From positions 1 to 18,552 of the forward strand of contig JBIIJX010000024.1 of the NCBI GenBank assembly GCA_044233495.1: a DNA stretch of 18,552 nucleotides, given 5' to 3'. The notes beneath the pieces are model-generated. The model saw only the letters and a program-made list of their open reading frames with translations. It was not told the origin of the DNA and did not search any database. Both the position numbers and the translations under genes were made by a program. Below are positions 1 through 10,100 of this stretch, piece after piece (positions within the stretch are counted from its first letter, which is position 1; every line of letters starts with the position of its first letter). Source of the stretch: UBA10649 sp044233495. Lineage in GTDB: Bacteria; Actinomycetota; Actinomycetes; S36-B12.

Positions 1-28
1 AAGCCGCCCCCAGCAGGTCGACCCCCTC

Positions 29-58
29 TTGTGATCTCCGTGGCCCCCTGACTAGTGT
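29..58 (+). promoter_or_regulatory. Weak candidate dnaA promoter
   Basis: TTGTGA (29-34) and TAGTGT (53-58) are separated by 18 bp and could be the -35 and -10 boxes of a housekeeping-sigma promoter for dnaA. Both hexamers are poor matches, so this is a guess from spacing and position. A start of transcription near 65 would put the DnaA box at 78-86 in the leader of dnaA. Confidence 0.25.
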
Positions 59-77
59 CACCCGGACGGTCCACACC

Positions 78-86
78 TGTGGATAA
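78..86 (-). promoter_or_regulatory. DnaA box just upstream of dnaA
   Basis: TGTGGATAA is the exact reverse complement of the consensus DnaA box TTATCCACA. A weaker box (CGGTCCACA, 67-75, two mismatches to TTGTCCACA) lies 2 bp to its left in the opposite orientation. Position directly before the dnaA start suggests autoregulation by DnaA, which is known for dnaA in other bacteria; here it is inferred. Confidence 0.7.
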
Positions 87-118
87 CTGATGTGGACGGC
101 TTGGGAATTGGGGTACTC

Positions 119-1540
119 GTGGAACGCACCGACGATCTCGCGGAGATCTGGGCCATGGCCATCGCCTCGCTCACCGACGGCAACCTGACCGCCCAGCAGC
201 GAGCATTCGTCAACCTGACCCGCCCCATGGGTCTGGTCGAGGACACCGCTCTCATCGCCGCGCCCAACGAGTTCACCAAGGACGTCCTCGAGACCCGGCT
301 GCGACCCCTCGTCGTTCAGGCCCTGTCTGAGACCCTGGGCCGGGAGATCCGCCTTGCGGTGACTGTCGACTCCTCCATCGCGCCCACCATCGAGGAGTCG
401 ACCGACGAGGTCGCGGACGCCACCTACGCCGACATGGCCGAGACGATCGCCGTCGACGACTCGCCCCGGCCGGGCACTGGTTCCCCGGGCACTCGCAATG
501 AGGACGGACGGCTCAACGACAAGTACACCTTCGACACCTTCGTCATCGGCTCCAGTAATCGCTTCGCCCATGCCGCCGCCGTGGCCGTCGCCGAGCAGCC
601 CGCCCGCGCCTACAACCCCCTCTTCGTCTACGGCGGGTCCGGGCTGGGCAAGACTCATCTGCTGCACGCCATCGGCCACTACGCCCGCACCCTGTACAAG
701 GGAACGCGCGTGCGCTACGTCAGCTCAGAGGAGTTCACCAACGAATTCATCAACAGCATTCGTGACGACAAGGCAGCAAGTTTCCAGCGGCGATATCGGG
801 ACGTCGACGTACTCCTCGTCGACGACATCCAGTTCCTGAGCGGAAAAGTCCAGACGCAGGAAGAGTTTTTCCATACCTTCAACACCCTGCACAACGCCAA
901 CAAGCAGATCGTCGTGACAAGCGATCTCCCACCGAAACAGCTGCCGGACTTCGAGGATCGCATGCGCTCGCGATTCGAATGGGGACTCATCACGGACGTT
1001 CAGCCACCTGACCTCGAGACCCGAATCGCCATCCTGCGCAAGAAGTCGGTTCAGGAAAGACTCGTGGCGCCGCCGGAGGTACTCGAGTTCATCGCCTCGA
1101 AGATTTCAACGAACATCCGGGAACTTGAAGGCGCTCTCATCCGCGTCACCGCCTTCGCATCACTCAATCGCCAGCCCGTCGACCTCGCCATCACCGAGAT
1201 CGTGCTCAAGGATCTGCTCCCCAGTGAGACGGGTCCGGAGATCACCGCCGCCCAGATCATGTCCGCAACAGCGTCCTACTTCGGCGTCACCGTCGACGAC
1301 CTCTGTGGCTCCAGCAGGTCTCGCGTGCTGGTCACCGCTCGGCAGATCGCCATGTACCTGTGCCGTGAGCTCACCGATCTGTCACTGCCCAAGATCGGCC
1401 AGGCATTCGGGGGCCGAGACCACACCACGGTGATGCATGCCGACCGGAAGATCCGCCAGCTCATGGCCGAGCGACGCAGCCTGTTCAACCAGGTCACCGA
1501 CCTCACCAGCCGGATCAAATCACAGCAACGCACCCTGTGA
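119..1540 (+). CDS. dnaA: Chromosomal replication initiator protein DnaA
   Basis: DnaA is the AAA+ ATPase that binds DnaA boxes at oriC, melts the origin and recruits the helicase. From the GTG at 119 the protein is 473 residues. It shows the N-terminal interaction domain (about 1-80), a variable acidic linker (about 85-135), Walker A GGSGLGKT at 172-179, Walker B LLVDD with Asp235-Asp236, and the C-terminal DNA-binding domain with GRDHTTVMH starting at 432. The linker is short compared with those of streptomycetes. An in-frame GTG at 92 would add nine residues (MDGLGIGVL). I prefer 119 because actinobacterial DnaA proteins usually begin a few residues before the 'DLAEIW'-like helix. Neither start has a convincing ribosome binding site. 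oriC follows directly. Confidence 0.97.
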   Translation: MERTDDLAEIWAMAIASLTDGNLTAQQRAFVNLTRPMGLVEDTALIAAPNEFTKDVLETRLRPLVVQALSETLGREIRLAVTVDSSIAPTIEESTDEVADATYADMAETIAVDDSPRPGTGSPGTRNEDGRLNDKYTFDTFVIGSSNRFAHAAAVAVAEQPARAYNPLFVYGGSGLGKTHLLHAIGHYARTLYKGTRVRYVSSEEFTNEFINSIRDDKAASFQRRYRDVDVLLVDDIQFLSGKVQTQEEFFHTFNTLHNANKQIVVTSDLPPKQLPDFEDRMRSRFEWGLITDVQPPDLETRIAILRKKSVQERLVAPPEVLEFIASKISTNIRELEGALIRVTAFASLNRQPVDLAITEIVLKDLLPSETGPEITAAQIMSATASYFGVTVDDLCGSSRSRVLVTARQIAMYLCRELTDLSLPKIGQAFGGRDHTTVMHADRKIRQLMAERRSLFNQVTDLTSRIKSQQRTL

Positions 1541-1586
1541 CCCACAAGAATCACGCGTCACATCTATCCCCACAGTGTCCCCACCT

Positions 1587-1595
1587 TGTGGACAA
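1587..1595 (-). promoter_or_regulatory. DnaA box (exact TTGTCCACA)
   Basis: TGTGGACAA on the plus strand reads TTGTCCACA on the minus strand, the preferred Streptomyces-type box. It is the strongest box on the dnaA side of oriC. Confidence 0.8.
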
Positions 1596-1613
1596 ACGTC
1601 ATAGGACTCCAGG

Positions 1614-1632
1614 TCATTTATCCCTTTTTTCT
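1614..1632. other. Candidate DNA-unwinding element
   Basis: This stretch (TCATTTATCCCTTTTTTCT) is the longest AT-rich run in oriC, with six consecutive T near its end, in an otherwise GC-rich region. It is flanked by DnaA boxes at 1587 and 1654. Assignment as the melting site rests only on composition and position. Confidence 0.35.
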
Positions 1633-1653
1633 GTCCCCAGCGGTAGAACAACG

Positions 1654-1662
1654 TGTGGAAAA
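1654..1662 (-). promoter_or_regulatory. DnaA box, one mismatch
   Basis: TGTGGAAAA reads TTTTCCACA on the minus strand, one mismatch from TTATCCACA. It has the same orientation as the boxes at 1587 and 1697. Confidence 0.6.
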
Positions 1663-1696
1663 CCCACCCCAAATCACCACAAACTCTCAGCCGTAA

Positions 1697-1705
1697 TGTG
1701 GATAA
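1697..1705 (-). promoter_or_regulatory. DnaA box (exact TTATCCACA)
   Basis: TGTGGATAA is the exact complement of TTATCCACA. Within oriC it is the only perfect match to this form; the other copy is before dnaA at 78-86. Confidence 0.85.
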
Positions 1706-1754
1706 CACTTCCCTGACCCGTGGATGTCCCACCCACCCACGTGCCCCGTCCACC

Positions 1755-1774
1755 GCCATCCACGCGTGGATGGC
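1755..1774. repeat. Perfect 20-bp palindrome in oriC
   Basis: GCCATCCACGCGTGGATGGC equals its own reverse complement. Each arm carries ATCCACG, a DnaA-box-like core, so two degenerate boxes meet tail to tail across a central CGCG. It lies midway between the minus-oriented box group (1587-1705) and the plus-oriented pair (1832-1849). Confidence 0.85.
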
Positions 1775-1831
1775 CGCAATACCCATCCCGGTCCCCAGGC
1801 CGAAATCCGCTCTGATCAGGCTCAATGGCTG

Positions 1832-1849
1832 TTCTCCACATCGTCCACA
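1832..1849 (+). promoter_or_regulatory. Two abutting DnaA boxes
   Basis: TTCTCCACA (1832-1840) and TCGTCCACA (1841-1849) are directly adjacent with no spacer and point the same way. Each has one mismatch, to TTATCCACA and TTGTCCACA respectively. Confidence 0.65.
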
Positions 1850-1911
1850 CCCCCTACGACGATGACTACACCTAGAGATCATCACAAGACTTACGTCCTA
1901 GGAGCCCGTGC

Positions 1912-1920
1912 CGTGGACAA
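1912..1920 (-). promoter_or_regulatory. DnaA box, one mismatch
   Basis: CGTGGACAA reads TTGTCCACG on the minus strand, one mismatch from TTGTCCACA. A weaker plus-strand box (CCATCCACA, 1926-1934) follows 5 bp later, making a facing pair at the dnaN side of oriC. Confidence 0.55.
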
Positions 1921-2004
1921 CCTCGCCATCCACACACCACACCCCTACTACGCCAGAGCGCCTCTTTCCTGCCACACTGACGCCCTTGGATCAGGAGGGA
2001 AACC

Positions 2005-3132
2005 GTGAAACTCCGAGTTGAACGCGACGTGCTGGCCGAGTCAGTTGCCTGGGCTGCTCGCACCCTGCCCTCGCGGCCGTCCTTGCCCGTACTTGCTGGA
2101 CTCGTCCTCAACGCCACAGCGGATGGTCTGACCATCAGCAGCTTCGACTACGAAGTCTCCGGTCGGGTCGAGGTGGATGCGGACATCACCGACCCTGGAA
2201 TCGCACTGGTGTCAGGCAGACTCCTCGCCGACATCGCCCGCTCCCTGCCTTCCGCCCCGGTCGTGCTCGAGACCGAGGGCAGCCGGCTTCAACTCACCTG
2301 CGGCCGATCGTCCTTCACCCTGCCCACGCTTCCTGCCGAGGATTACCCCCAACTGCCCGCCATGCCCACCACTTCCGGATCCATCGGCGGCCGTGCCTTC
2401 GCCGAGGCAGTGGCCCAGGTGGCCATCGCTGCCGGTCGCGACGACACACTTCCCACCCTCACCGGTATTCGCCTCGAAATTGAGGGTCCGTCGATCACTC
2501 TCGCCGCGACCGACAGGTATCGCCTCGCTGTACGCGACTTCACCTGGCAGCCCAGCACACCTTCGCTGTCTACACATGCGCTGATTCCCGCCCGCACCCT
2601 CGCCGACACAGCGAAGTCACTCGCCGACGTCGATGACGTCCTGATCGCACTCGCGTCCGCCGGTGCAGGTGACGGCCTCATCGGCTTCGAGGGCAACGGC
2701 CGCCGAACCACCACGAGACTCCTCGACGGAGAGTTCCCGAAGTACCGCTCACTGCTTCCCTCGGAATCCTCCGCAGTGGCGAGCATCGACACGACAGTGC
2801 TGAGCGATGCCGTCAAGCGTGTCGCACTGGTCGCCGAGCGCAATACGCCCGTACGACTGGCCTTCACAGCCTCCGAGCTCACCTTGCGGGCAGGCGCAGG
2901 TGACGATGCCAGCGCTGAAGAGGCCGTCGAGTGCTCCCTCGAAGGAGATGCCATCGACATCGCGTTCAATCCGGCGTACCTCCTCGACGGCCTGGCCGCG
3001 ATCAATGCCACCATGACGCAGTTCTCGTTCACGCAGTCGACACGGCCGGCCGTCCTCACCGCAGGGCAGGACGCCAGCGCAGGCGCCGACTCCTACAAGT
3101 ACCTGCTGATGCCGGTTCGCCTCACCGGTTGA
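2005..3132 (+). CDS. dnaN: DNA polymerase III subunit beta (sliding clamp)
   Basis: The beta clamp dimerises around DNA and tethers the replicative polymerase. The 375-residue product has the family's usual length, with three clamp domains (roughly 1-118, 128-245 and 250-375). It opens with MKLRVERDVLAESVAW and ends in the conserved C-terminal strand YLLMPVRLTG that forms part of the partner-binding pocket. The GTG at 2005 is preceded by AGGAGG (1993-1998) at a 6-nt spacing, which fixes the start. recF begins 4 bp after the stop, so the two are very likely co-transcribed. Confidence 0.98.
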   Translation: MKLRVERDVLAESVAWAARTLPSRPSLPVLAGLVLNATADGLTISSFDYEVSGRVEVDADITDPGIALVSGRLLADIARSLPSAPVVLETEGSRLQLTCGRSSFTLPTLPAEDYPQLPAMPTTSGSIGGRAFAEAVAQVAIAAGRDDTLPTLTGIRLEIEGPSITLAATDRYRLAVRDFTWQPSTPSLSTHALIPARTLADTAKSLADVDDVLIALASAGAGDGLIGFEGNGRRTTTRLLDGEFPKYRSLLPSESSAVASIDTTVLSDAVKRVALVAERNTPVRLAFTASELTLRAGAGDDASAEEAVECSLEGDAIDIAFNPAYLLDGLAAINATMTQFSFTQSTRPAVLTAGQDASAGADSYKYLLMPVRLTG

Positions 3133-3136
3133 TGTC

Positions 3137-4297
3137 GTGTGGGTATCAGGCCTTCGCCTGACCGACTTCAGGTCGTATACGTCGGTCGACCTCACCCTCG
3201 CCCCGGGCATCACCACCTTCATCGGCTCCAACGGGCAGGGCAAGACCAACCTCGTCGAGGCTGTCGCCTATGCGTCCATCCTTGGCAGTCACCGAGTTTC
3301 CGGCGACGCGCCACTGGTGCGATCCGGCGCCGAACGTGCAGTCCTCGCCGTGACAGTGGAACGTCCCGACCGCAGCGTCCTCATTGAACTGGAGATAAAC
3401 CCCGGTCGCGCCAACCGTGCGCGCATCAACCGTGCTGCGGCCACAAGGGCTCGTGATGTGCTCGGCCTGCTCACCACTGTGGTCTTCGCACCAGAGGACC
3501 TCGCGCTGGTCAAGGGTGATCCCAGTGACCGTCGACGATTCCTCGACGAGCTCATGATCCAGCGATCGCCGCGTATGCAGGGGGTCAAAGCCGACTACGA
3601 GCGCGCCCTCAAACAGCGCAACGCACTCCTGAAGTCAGCGCACGGTGCTCGACGTGGCAACACCGAGGACGTCCACCGCACACTCGAAGTCTGGGACCAG
3701 CGGCTGGCCGACGAGGGAGCACAGATCCTCTCCGCCCGCATGGCAATCCTCGCCGACTTGGCTGAACCCCTGCCATCCGCGTACGCGCTCCTCGCAGGTG
3801 GGGATGATGCCGTCAGTTCCACGGACTTGGCGGTCGTGTATCAGACGTCGATGACCGATGACCCCGACGGCGTTGCGGACGTCGATGCCTGGCGCAGCAC
3901 CATGCTCTCCGCAATCGATCGCCGGAGAGCGGACGAACTGGACCGCGGCCTCACTCTGGTGGGGCCGCATCGTGACGATGTGGGGCTTGTGCTCGGGGGT
4001 CTGCCGGCCAAGGGCTACGCATCCCACGGTGAGTCATGGTCGATAGCGCTCGCGATGAAACTCGCCGCAATGGAGGTGCTCTGCGCCCAGGGTGACGAGC
4101 CCGTCCTCATCCTCGACGACGTCTTCGCTGAGCTCGACACCACACGTCGGCGTCGACTGGCGGAGCGGGTGCGTGACTGCACTCAGGTGCTCATCACCGC
4201 AGCCGTGGAGGAGGACATCCCCGAAGCGCTCTCGGGAGCCCTCATCCGTGTCACGAAGGGTGTCGCACAGCAGGAGGTGATCACCGGTGCCGGATGA
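3137..4297 (+). CDS. recF: DNA replication and repair protein RecF
   Basis: RecF is an SMC-like ATPase that, with RecO and RecR, loads RecA at single-strand gaps. The 386-residue product shows Walker A GSNGQGKT at 30-37, an ABC-type signature region around SHGESWS, and Walker B LILDDVFAELD near the C-terminus. GTG at 3137 gives MWVSGLRLTDFRSY, which matches the usual RecF start; the ATG at 3132 is in another frame. The start lies 4 bp after the dnaN stop and has no strong ribosome binding site of its own, so translation is probably coupled to dnaN. No gnd-like gene separates dnaN from recF, unlike in some actinomycetes. Confidence 0.97.
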   Translation: MWVSGLRLTDFRSYTSVDLTLAPGITTFIGSNGQGKTNLVEAVAYASILGSHRVSGDAPLVRSGAERAVLAVTVERPDRSVLIELEINPGRANRARINRAAATRARDVLGLLTTVVFAPEDLALVKGDPSDRRRFLDELMIQRSPRMQGVKADYERALKQRNALLKSAHGARRGNTEDVHRTLEVWDQRLADEGAQILSARMAILADLAEPLPSAYALLAGGDDAVSSTDLAVVYQTSMTDDPDGVADVDAWRSTMLSAIDRRRADELDRGLTLVGPHRDDVGLVLGGLPAKGYASHGESWSIALAMKLAAMEVLCAQGDEPVLILDDVFAELDTTRRRRLAERVRDCTQVLITAAVEEDIPEALSGALIRVTKGVAQQEVITGAG

Positions 4298-4817
4298 GAC
4301 GCCCACTATCGAGCCGGAGGACGCCGGGCAGACCCCATCGCCTTCGGGCCCCGACGTCGATGCGGCGGCCGCTGCGGCCGCTGCCACCCTGCGCAGGGCG
4401 ACGCGGTCGACCGCACCTCGCAGGAAGGCAGGTACCCGACCGGCGGGCAAGGGCGGGGCCACTCACGATCCGCAATCCGTGGGACAGGCCCTCGACGACC
4501 TGCTGGCCGAGAGGGGTTGGCAGGACGACTCCGCCATCGCCAGGCTCGTGACGCGATGGTCCACGGTCGTCGGCTCGGAGCTGGCCGACCACGTCCACCC
4601 GGTGTCCTTCCGGGACGGCGTCCTGCTGCTTCAGGCGGAGTCGACGGCGTGGGCGACCCAGGTGCGGCTCCTGCTGCCAGACCTCCGCCGGGTGGTCGAC
4701 GCGGAGGTGGGGACCGGCGTGGTGGCCTCGATCTCCGTCGTCGGACCGGCCTCACCCTCCTGGGTCAAAGGACCCCGAACAGTCAAGGGACGAGGTCCCC
4801 GGGACACGTACGGCTGA
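4287..4817 (+). CDS. dciA: DUF721 protein, DciA-type helicase loader
   Basis: DUF721 proteins of the DciA group interact with the replicative helicase DnaB and replace DnaC/DnaI-type loaders in many bacteria, including actinobacteria. The 176-residue product has a low-complexity N-terminus with eight consecutive Ala and basic residues (about 28-60), then the DUF721 core (about 67-150, with LAERGWQDD, WSTVVGSELADHV and FRDGVLLLQAESTAWA), and the typical actinobacterial tail PSWVKGPRTVKGRGPRDTYG. The GTG at 4287 overlaps recF by 11 bp and has AGGAGGTGA at 4272-4280, inside recF. The helicase-loading role is inferred from the family. Confidence 0.9.
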   Translation: MPDETPTIEPEDAGQTPSPSGPDVDAAAAAAAATLRRATRSTAPRRKAGTRPAGKGGATHDPQSVGQALDDLLAERGWQDDSAIARLVTRWSTVVGSELADHVHPVSFRDGVLLLQAESTAWATQVRLLLPDLRRVVDAEVGTGVVASISVVGPASPSWVKGPRTVKGRGPRDTYG

Positions 4818-4943
4818 GCCCGTCAAGGCCCTCAGGGGATCATGACAGGGATCATGTGTACGGCGGGTCACGCATAGGGGGGTCAGCAGCCGTGAAGTGC
4901 CCCCATGGGCCGTGGCGCGGCAGTCGATGTCCGTGGAAACCAG

Positions 4944-4949
4944 TAGACT
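4944..4949 (+). promoter_or_regulatory. Candidate -10 box of gyrB
   Basis: TAGACT fits the actinobacterial TANNNT -10 pattern and lies about 125 bp before the gyrB start. No good -35 hexamer is visible at 16-18 bp. Transcription would begin near 4953-4957, at the left arm of the inverted repeat described next. Confidence 0.35.
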
Positions 4950-4956
4950 GAGATCC

Positions 4957-5017
4957 CGATCCCACCCACCTCGTCGACTGCTCCGTCAGGGGACCGCCGC
5001 CCGATCGGGTGGGATCG
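4957..5017. repeat. 11-bp inverted repeat in the gyrB leader
   Basis: CGATCCCACCC (4957-4967) and GGGTGGGATCG (5007-5017) are perfect complements separated by 39 nt. In RNA they would form a stem closing a large loop at the probable 5' end of the gyrB transcript. The right arm overlaps a small palindrome CCGATCGG (5001-5008), so alternative pairings are possible. Confidence 0.7.
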
Positions 5018-5019
5018 CG

Positions 5020-5039
5020 CCGGTGTCCACCGACACCGG
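5020..5039 (+). promoter_or_regulatory. Hairpin in the gyrB leader
   Basis: CCGGTGTC (5020-5027) and GACACCGG (5032-5039) form a perfect 8-bp stem with a CACC loop. It sits 2 nt after the 11-bp inverted repeat and 15 nt before the gyrB ribosome binding site (GAAGGAG, 5055-5061). No T-run follows, so it is not a standard intrinsic terminator. A role in control of gyrB translation or mRNA stability is inferred. Confidence 0.6.
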
Positions 5040-5072
5040 TCAACGACCAGACACGAAGGAGCCACGACACCC

Positions 5073-7037
5073 GTGTCCTACGACGCCAGCGCGATCACCG
5101 TGCTCGAAGGCCTCGACGCCGTCCGCAAGCGCCCAGGCATGTACATCGGCTCGACGGGTGAGCGGGGCCTGCACCACCTCGTGTACGAGGTCGCCGACAA
5201 CTCCGTCGACGAGGCGATGGCCGGCTACGCCACCCGCATCACCGTGACCCTGCTGGCCGACGGTGGTGTGCGGGTGGTCGACGACGGTCGCGGCATCCCG
5301 GTCGATGAGCACCCGGTCGAGAAGAAGCCGGCGGTCGAGGTCGTGCTCACGGTGCTCCACGCGGGCGGGAAGTTCGGCGGAAGCGGCTACTCGGTCTCCG
5401 GCGGCCTCCACGGCGTCGGAGTGTCCGTGGTCAACGCCCTGTCCACCCGCCTGGACGTCGAGGTTCGTCGTGACGGATACGTATGGCGACAGTCCTACTT
5501 CCATGGTGTTCCGCAGGCCCCGCTGGAGAGGGGTGAGGCCACCGACGCCACCGGCACCACAGTCACGTTCTGGGCGGACGGCGACATCTTCGAGACCACG
5601 CGCTACGACTTCACGACTCTCGCACGCCGGTTCCAGGAGATGGCCTTCCTCAACAAGGGCCTGTACCTCGAGCTGATCGACGAGCGTGCGCCCGCCGTCG
5701 TCGACGACGTCGACGACGAGATCACCGCAGATGCCGTCCGACGCGTGGAGTATCACTACGAGGGCGGCATCGCCGACTTCGTCTCCCACATCAACGCGAG
5801 CAAGGGCGCGGCGAACCCGTCCGTCATCTACCTGGAGTCCGAGGCCGACGACCGCCGCATGAGTGCCGAGGTCGCCATGCAGTGGAACACGACCTACTCG
5901 GAGTCTGTCTACACCTTCGCGAACACGATCAACACCACCGAGGGCGGTACCCATGAGGAGGGTTTCCGTGCGGCGCTCACGTCCCTCATGAACAAGTTCG
6001 CACGCGAGTGGAACATCCTCAAGGAGAAGGACGCCAACCTCAGTGGCGAGGACGTCCGCGAGGGCCTCACCGCGATCATCAGCGTCAAGTTGGCAGAGCC
6101 CCAGTTCGAGGGCCAGACCAAGGCCAAGCTCGGCAACACCGAGATGAAGGCCTTCGTGCAGAAGGTCGTCAACGACCAGTTGGGCGAGTGGCTCGAGAAG
6201 AACCCGACGGAGGGCAAGGAGATCGCCCGGAAGGCCGTGCAGGCGGCAACGGCGCGCATCGCCGCCCGCAAGGCACGCGATCTCGCCCGCAACCGCAAGG
6301 GCCTGCTCGGCGGTGCGGGCATGCCCGGCAAGCTGATCGACTGCTCGAGCCGTGAGCCGGAGGAATGCGAGGTCTTCATCGTCGAGGGTGACTCAGCGGG
6401 CGGATCGGCTCGTCAGGGCCGTGACCCGCGCACTCAGGCGATCCTCCCCATCCGCGGCAAGATCATCAACGTCGAGAAGGCCCGCATCGACAAGGTGCTG
6501 GGCAACAACGAGGTGCAGGCGCTCATCTCTGCGCTCGGCACGGGCGTCCAGGACGAGTTCGACATCAACCGCCTGCGCTACCACAAGGTCGTGCTGATGG
6601 CCGACGCCGACGTCGATGGCCAGCACATCCGCACCCTGCTGCTGACGCTGCTGTTCCGCTTCATGCGGCCACTGGTCGAGGCCGGGCACGTCTTCCTCGC
6701 GCAGCCTCCCCTGTACAAGATCAAGTGGTCGCGGGAGCTCGCCGACTTCGCGTACACCGAGCGCGAGCGCGAAGCTCTGATCGAAGCGGGTACAGCAGCG
6801 GGACGTCGTCTGCCGAAGGAAGAGGCGATCCAGCGCTACAAGGGTCTCGGCGAGATGAACGCCGACGAGCTCTGGGAGACGACCATGGATCCCGCGCGCC
6901 GGATCCTGCTCCAGGTGACCATCGACGACGCGGCCCAGGCGGACGAGATGTTCAGCGTCCTGATGGGCGAGGACGTCGAGTCACGCCGCACGTTCATCCA
7001 GCAGAACGCACGAGACGTCCGCTTCCTCGACATCTAG
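5073..7037 (+). CDS. gyrB: DNA gyrase subunit B
   Basis: GyrB supplies the ATPase and TOPRIM domains of gyrase, which introduces negative supercoils. The 654-residue product has the GHKL ATPase with Glu39/Asn43 in EVADNSVDEA and DDGRGIP at 70-76. The transducer region runs to about 390. The TOPRIM motifs are EGDSAGG (438-444) and DADVD (511-515), and the C-terminus contains RYKGLGEMN. It has the short form typical of Gram-positives, without the large insertion found in enterobacterial GyrB. The GTG start at 5073 has GAAGGAG 11 nt upstream and gives the usual 'YDASAITVLEGLDAVRKRPGMYIG'-type beginning. gyrA follows after 50 bp, so an operon is likely. Confidence 0.98.
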   Translation: MSYDASAITVLEGLDAVRKRPGMYIGSTGERGLHHLVYEVADNSVDEAMAGYATRITVTLLADGGVRVVDDGRGIPVDEHPVEKKPAVEVVLTVLHAGGKFGGSGYSVSGGLHGVGVSVVNALSTRLDVEVRRDGYVWRQSYFHGVPQAPLERGEATDATGTTVTFWADGDIFETTRYDFTTLARRFQEMAFLNKGLYLELIDERAPAVVDDVDDEITADAVRRVEYHYEGGIADFVSHINASKGAANPSVIYLESEADDRRMSAEVAMQWNTTYSESVYTFANTINTTEGGTHEEGFRAALTSLMNKFAREWNILKEKDANLSGEDVREGLTAIISVKLAEPQFEGQTKAKLGNTEMKAFVQKVVNDQLGEWLEKNPTEGKEIARKAVQAATARIAARKARDLARNRKGLLGGAGMPGKLIDCSSREPEECEVFIVEGDSAGGSARQGRDPRTQAILPIRGKIINVEKARIDKVLGNNEVQALISALGTGVQDEFDINRLRYHKVVLMADADVDGQHIRTLLLTLLFRFMRPLVEAGHVFLAQPPLYKIKWSRELADFAYTEREREALIEAGTAAGRRLPKEEAIQRYKGLGEMNADELWETTMDPARRILLQVTIDDAAQADEMFSVLMGEDVESRRTFIQQNARDVRFLDI

Positions 7038-7087
7038 GCGCATGCGCTCCACTTCTGTCCATCGCACCGCACTGAGAGGCAATCCAC

Positions 7088-9702
<2,615 letters not shown>

Positions 9703-9706
<4 letters not shown>

Positions 9707-10089
9707 CTGAGGTCGCGCGGTCGCCCAAGCGCGCGCGGCTCTACGTCACTCGGGTTGATCCGTGGTCGGTGACCAAGGCCGCCTTCCTGCTGTCGCTCTC
9801 CATCGGGATCATCCTGATCGTGGCAGTGGCCGGACTCTGGTGGGTGCTCGACGTCACCGGGGTGTTCGAGACGGTGTCGACCACGGTCGACGATGTCGTG
9901 GGCACAGCGGCGACCGGCTTCAACCTGATGGACTACGTCGAGATCAGTCGCGTGATGGGCGTGGCCGTGGTGGTGGCCTCGATCGAGATCGTCGTGGTGT
10001 CGATCCTGGCGACCCTGTTCGCCATCCTCTACAACCTCAGTGTGGGCCTCACCGGAGGCATTGAAGTGGTCCTGTCCGATGACGTGTGA
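9703..10089 (+). CDS. DUF3566 membrane protein
   Basis: This 128-residue protein has the pattern of the DUF3566 family, which in actinobacteria is typically encoded directly after gyrA (e.g. Rv0007 of M. tuberculosis). A short basic N-terminus leads into RLYVTRVDPWSVTKAAF, followed by a transmembrane segment at about 27-48, a 35-residue outside region, and a second segment at about 84-110. The start overlaps the gyrA stop (ATGA, 9703-9706), indicating translational coupling. The biochemical function is unknown; a link to cell division or envelope is only suspected in the family. Confidence 0.9.
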
Positions 10090-10100
10090 TTCGGAGGTGA

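Larger units (their letters stand above)
1541..2004. other. oriC: Chromosomal replication origin, oriC
   Basis: This 464-bp non-coding gap between dnaA and dnaN is the standard position of oriC in actinobacteria. Boxes with at most one mismatch to TTATCCACA or TTGTCCACA are: 1587-1595 (minus, exact TTGTCCACA), 1654-1662 (minus, TTTTCCACA), 1697-1705 (minus, exact TTATCCACA), 1832-1840 (plus, TTCTCCACA), 1841-1849 (plus, TCGTCCACA) and 1912-1920 (minus, TTGTCCACG). Two-mismatch boxes are at 1564-1572, 1631-1639 and 1926-1934 (all plus). A perfect 20-bp palindrome occupies 1755-1774 and the most AT-rich run is at 1614-1632. Short ORFs here lack ribosome binding sites and consist of box-derived codons, so I treat the gap as non-coding. 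No clear dnaN promoter was seen. Confidence 0.93.

Noticed and set aside
1653..2008. Short plus-strand open frames within the dnaA–dnaN gap
   Set aside because: They run through the DnaA boxes, lack ribosome binding sites and resemble no protein; the region is better explained as oriC.
4833..4856. Imperfect direct repeat CAGGGGATCATG / CAGGGATCATG after dciA
   Set aside because: It is short and imperfect, with no associated promoter or binding motif that I can name; probably chance or a small slippage event.
5040..5954. 304-codon open frame on the minus strand opposite gyrB
   Set aside because: It is a shadow of gyrB with Val/Asp/Gly-rich composition and no start signal.
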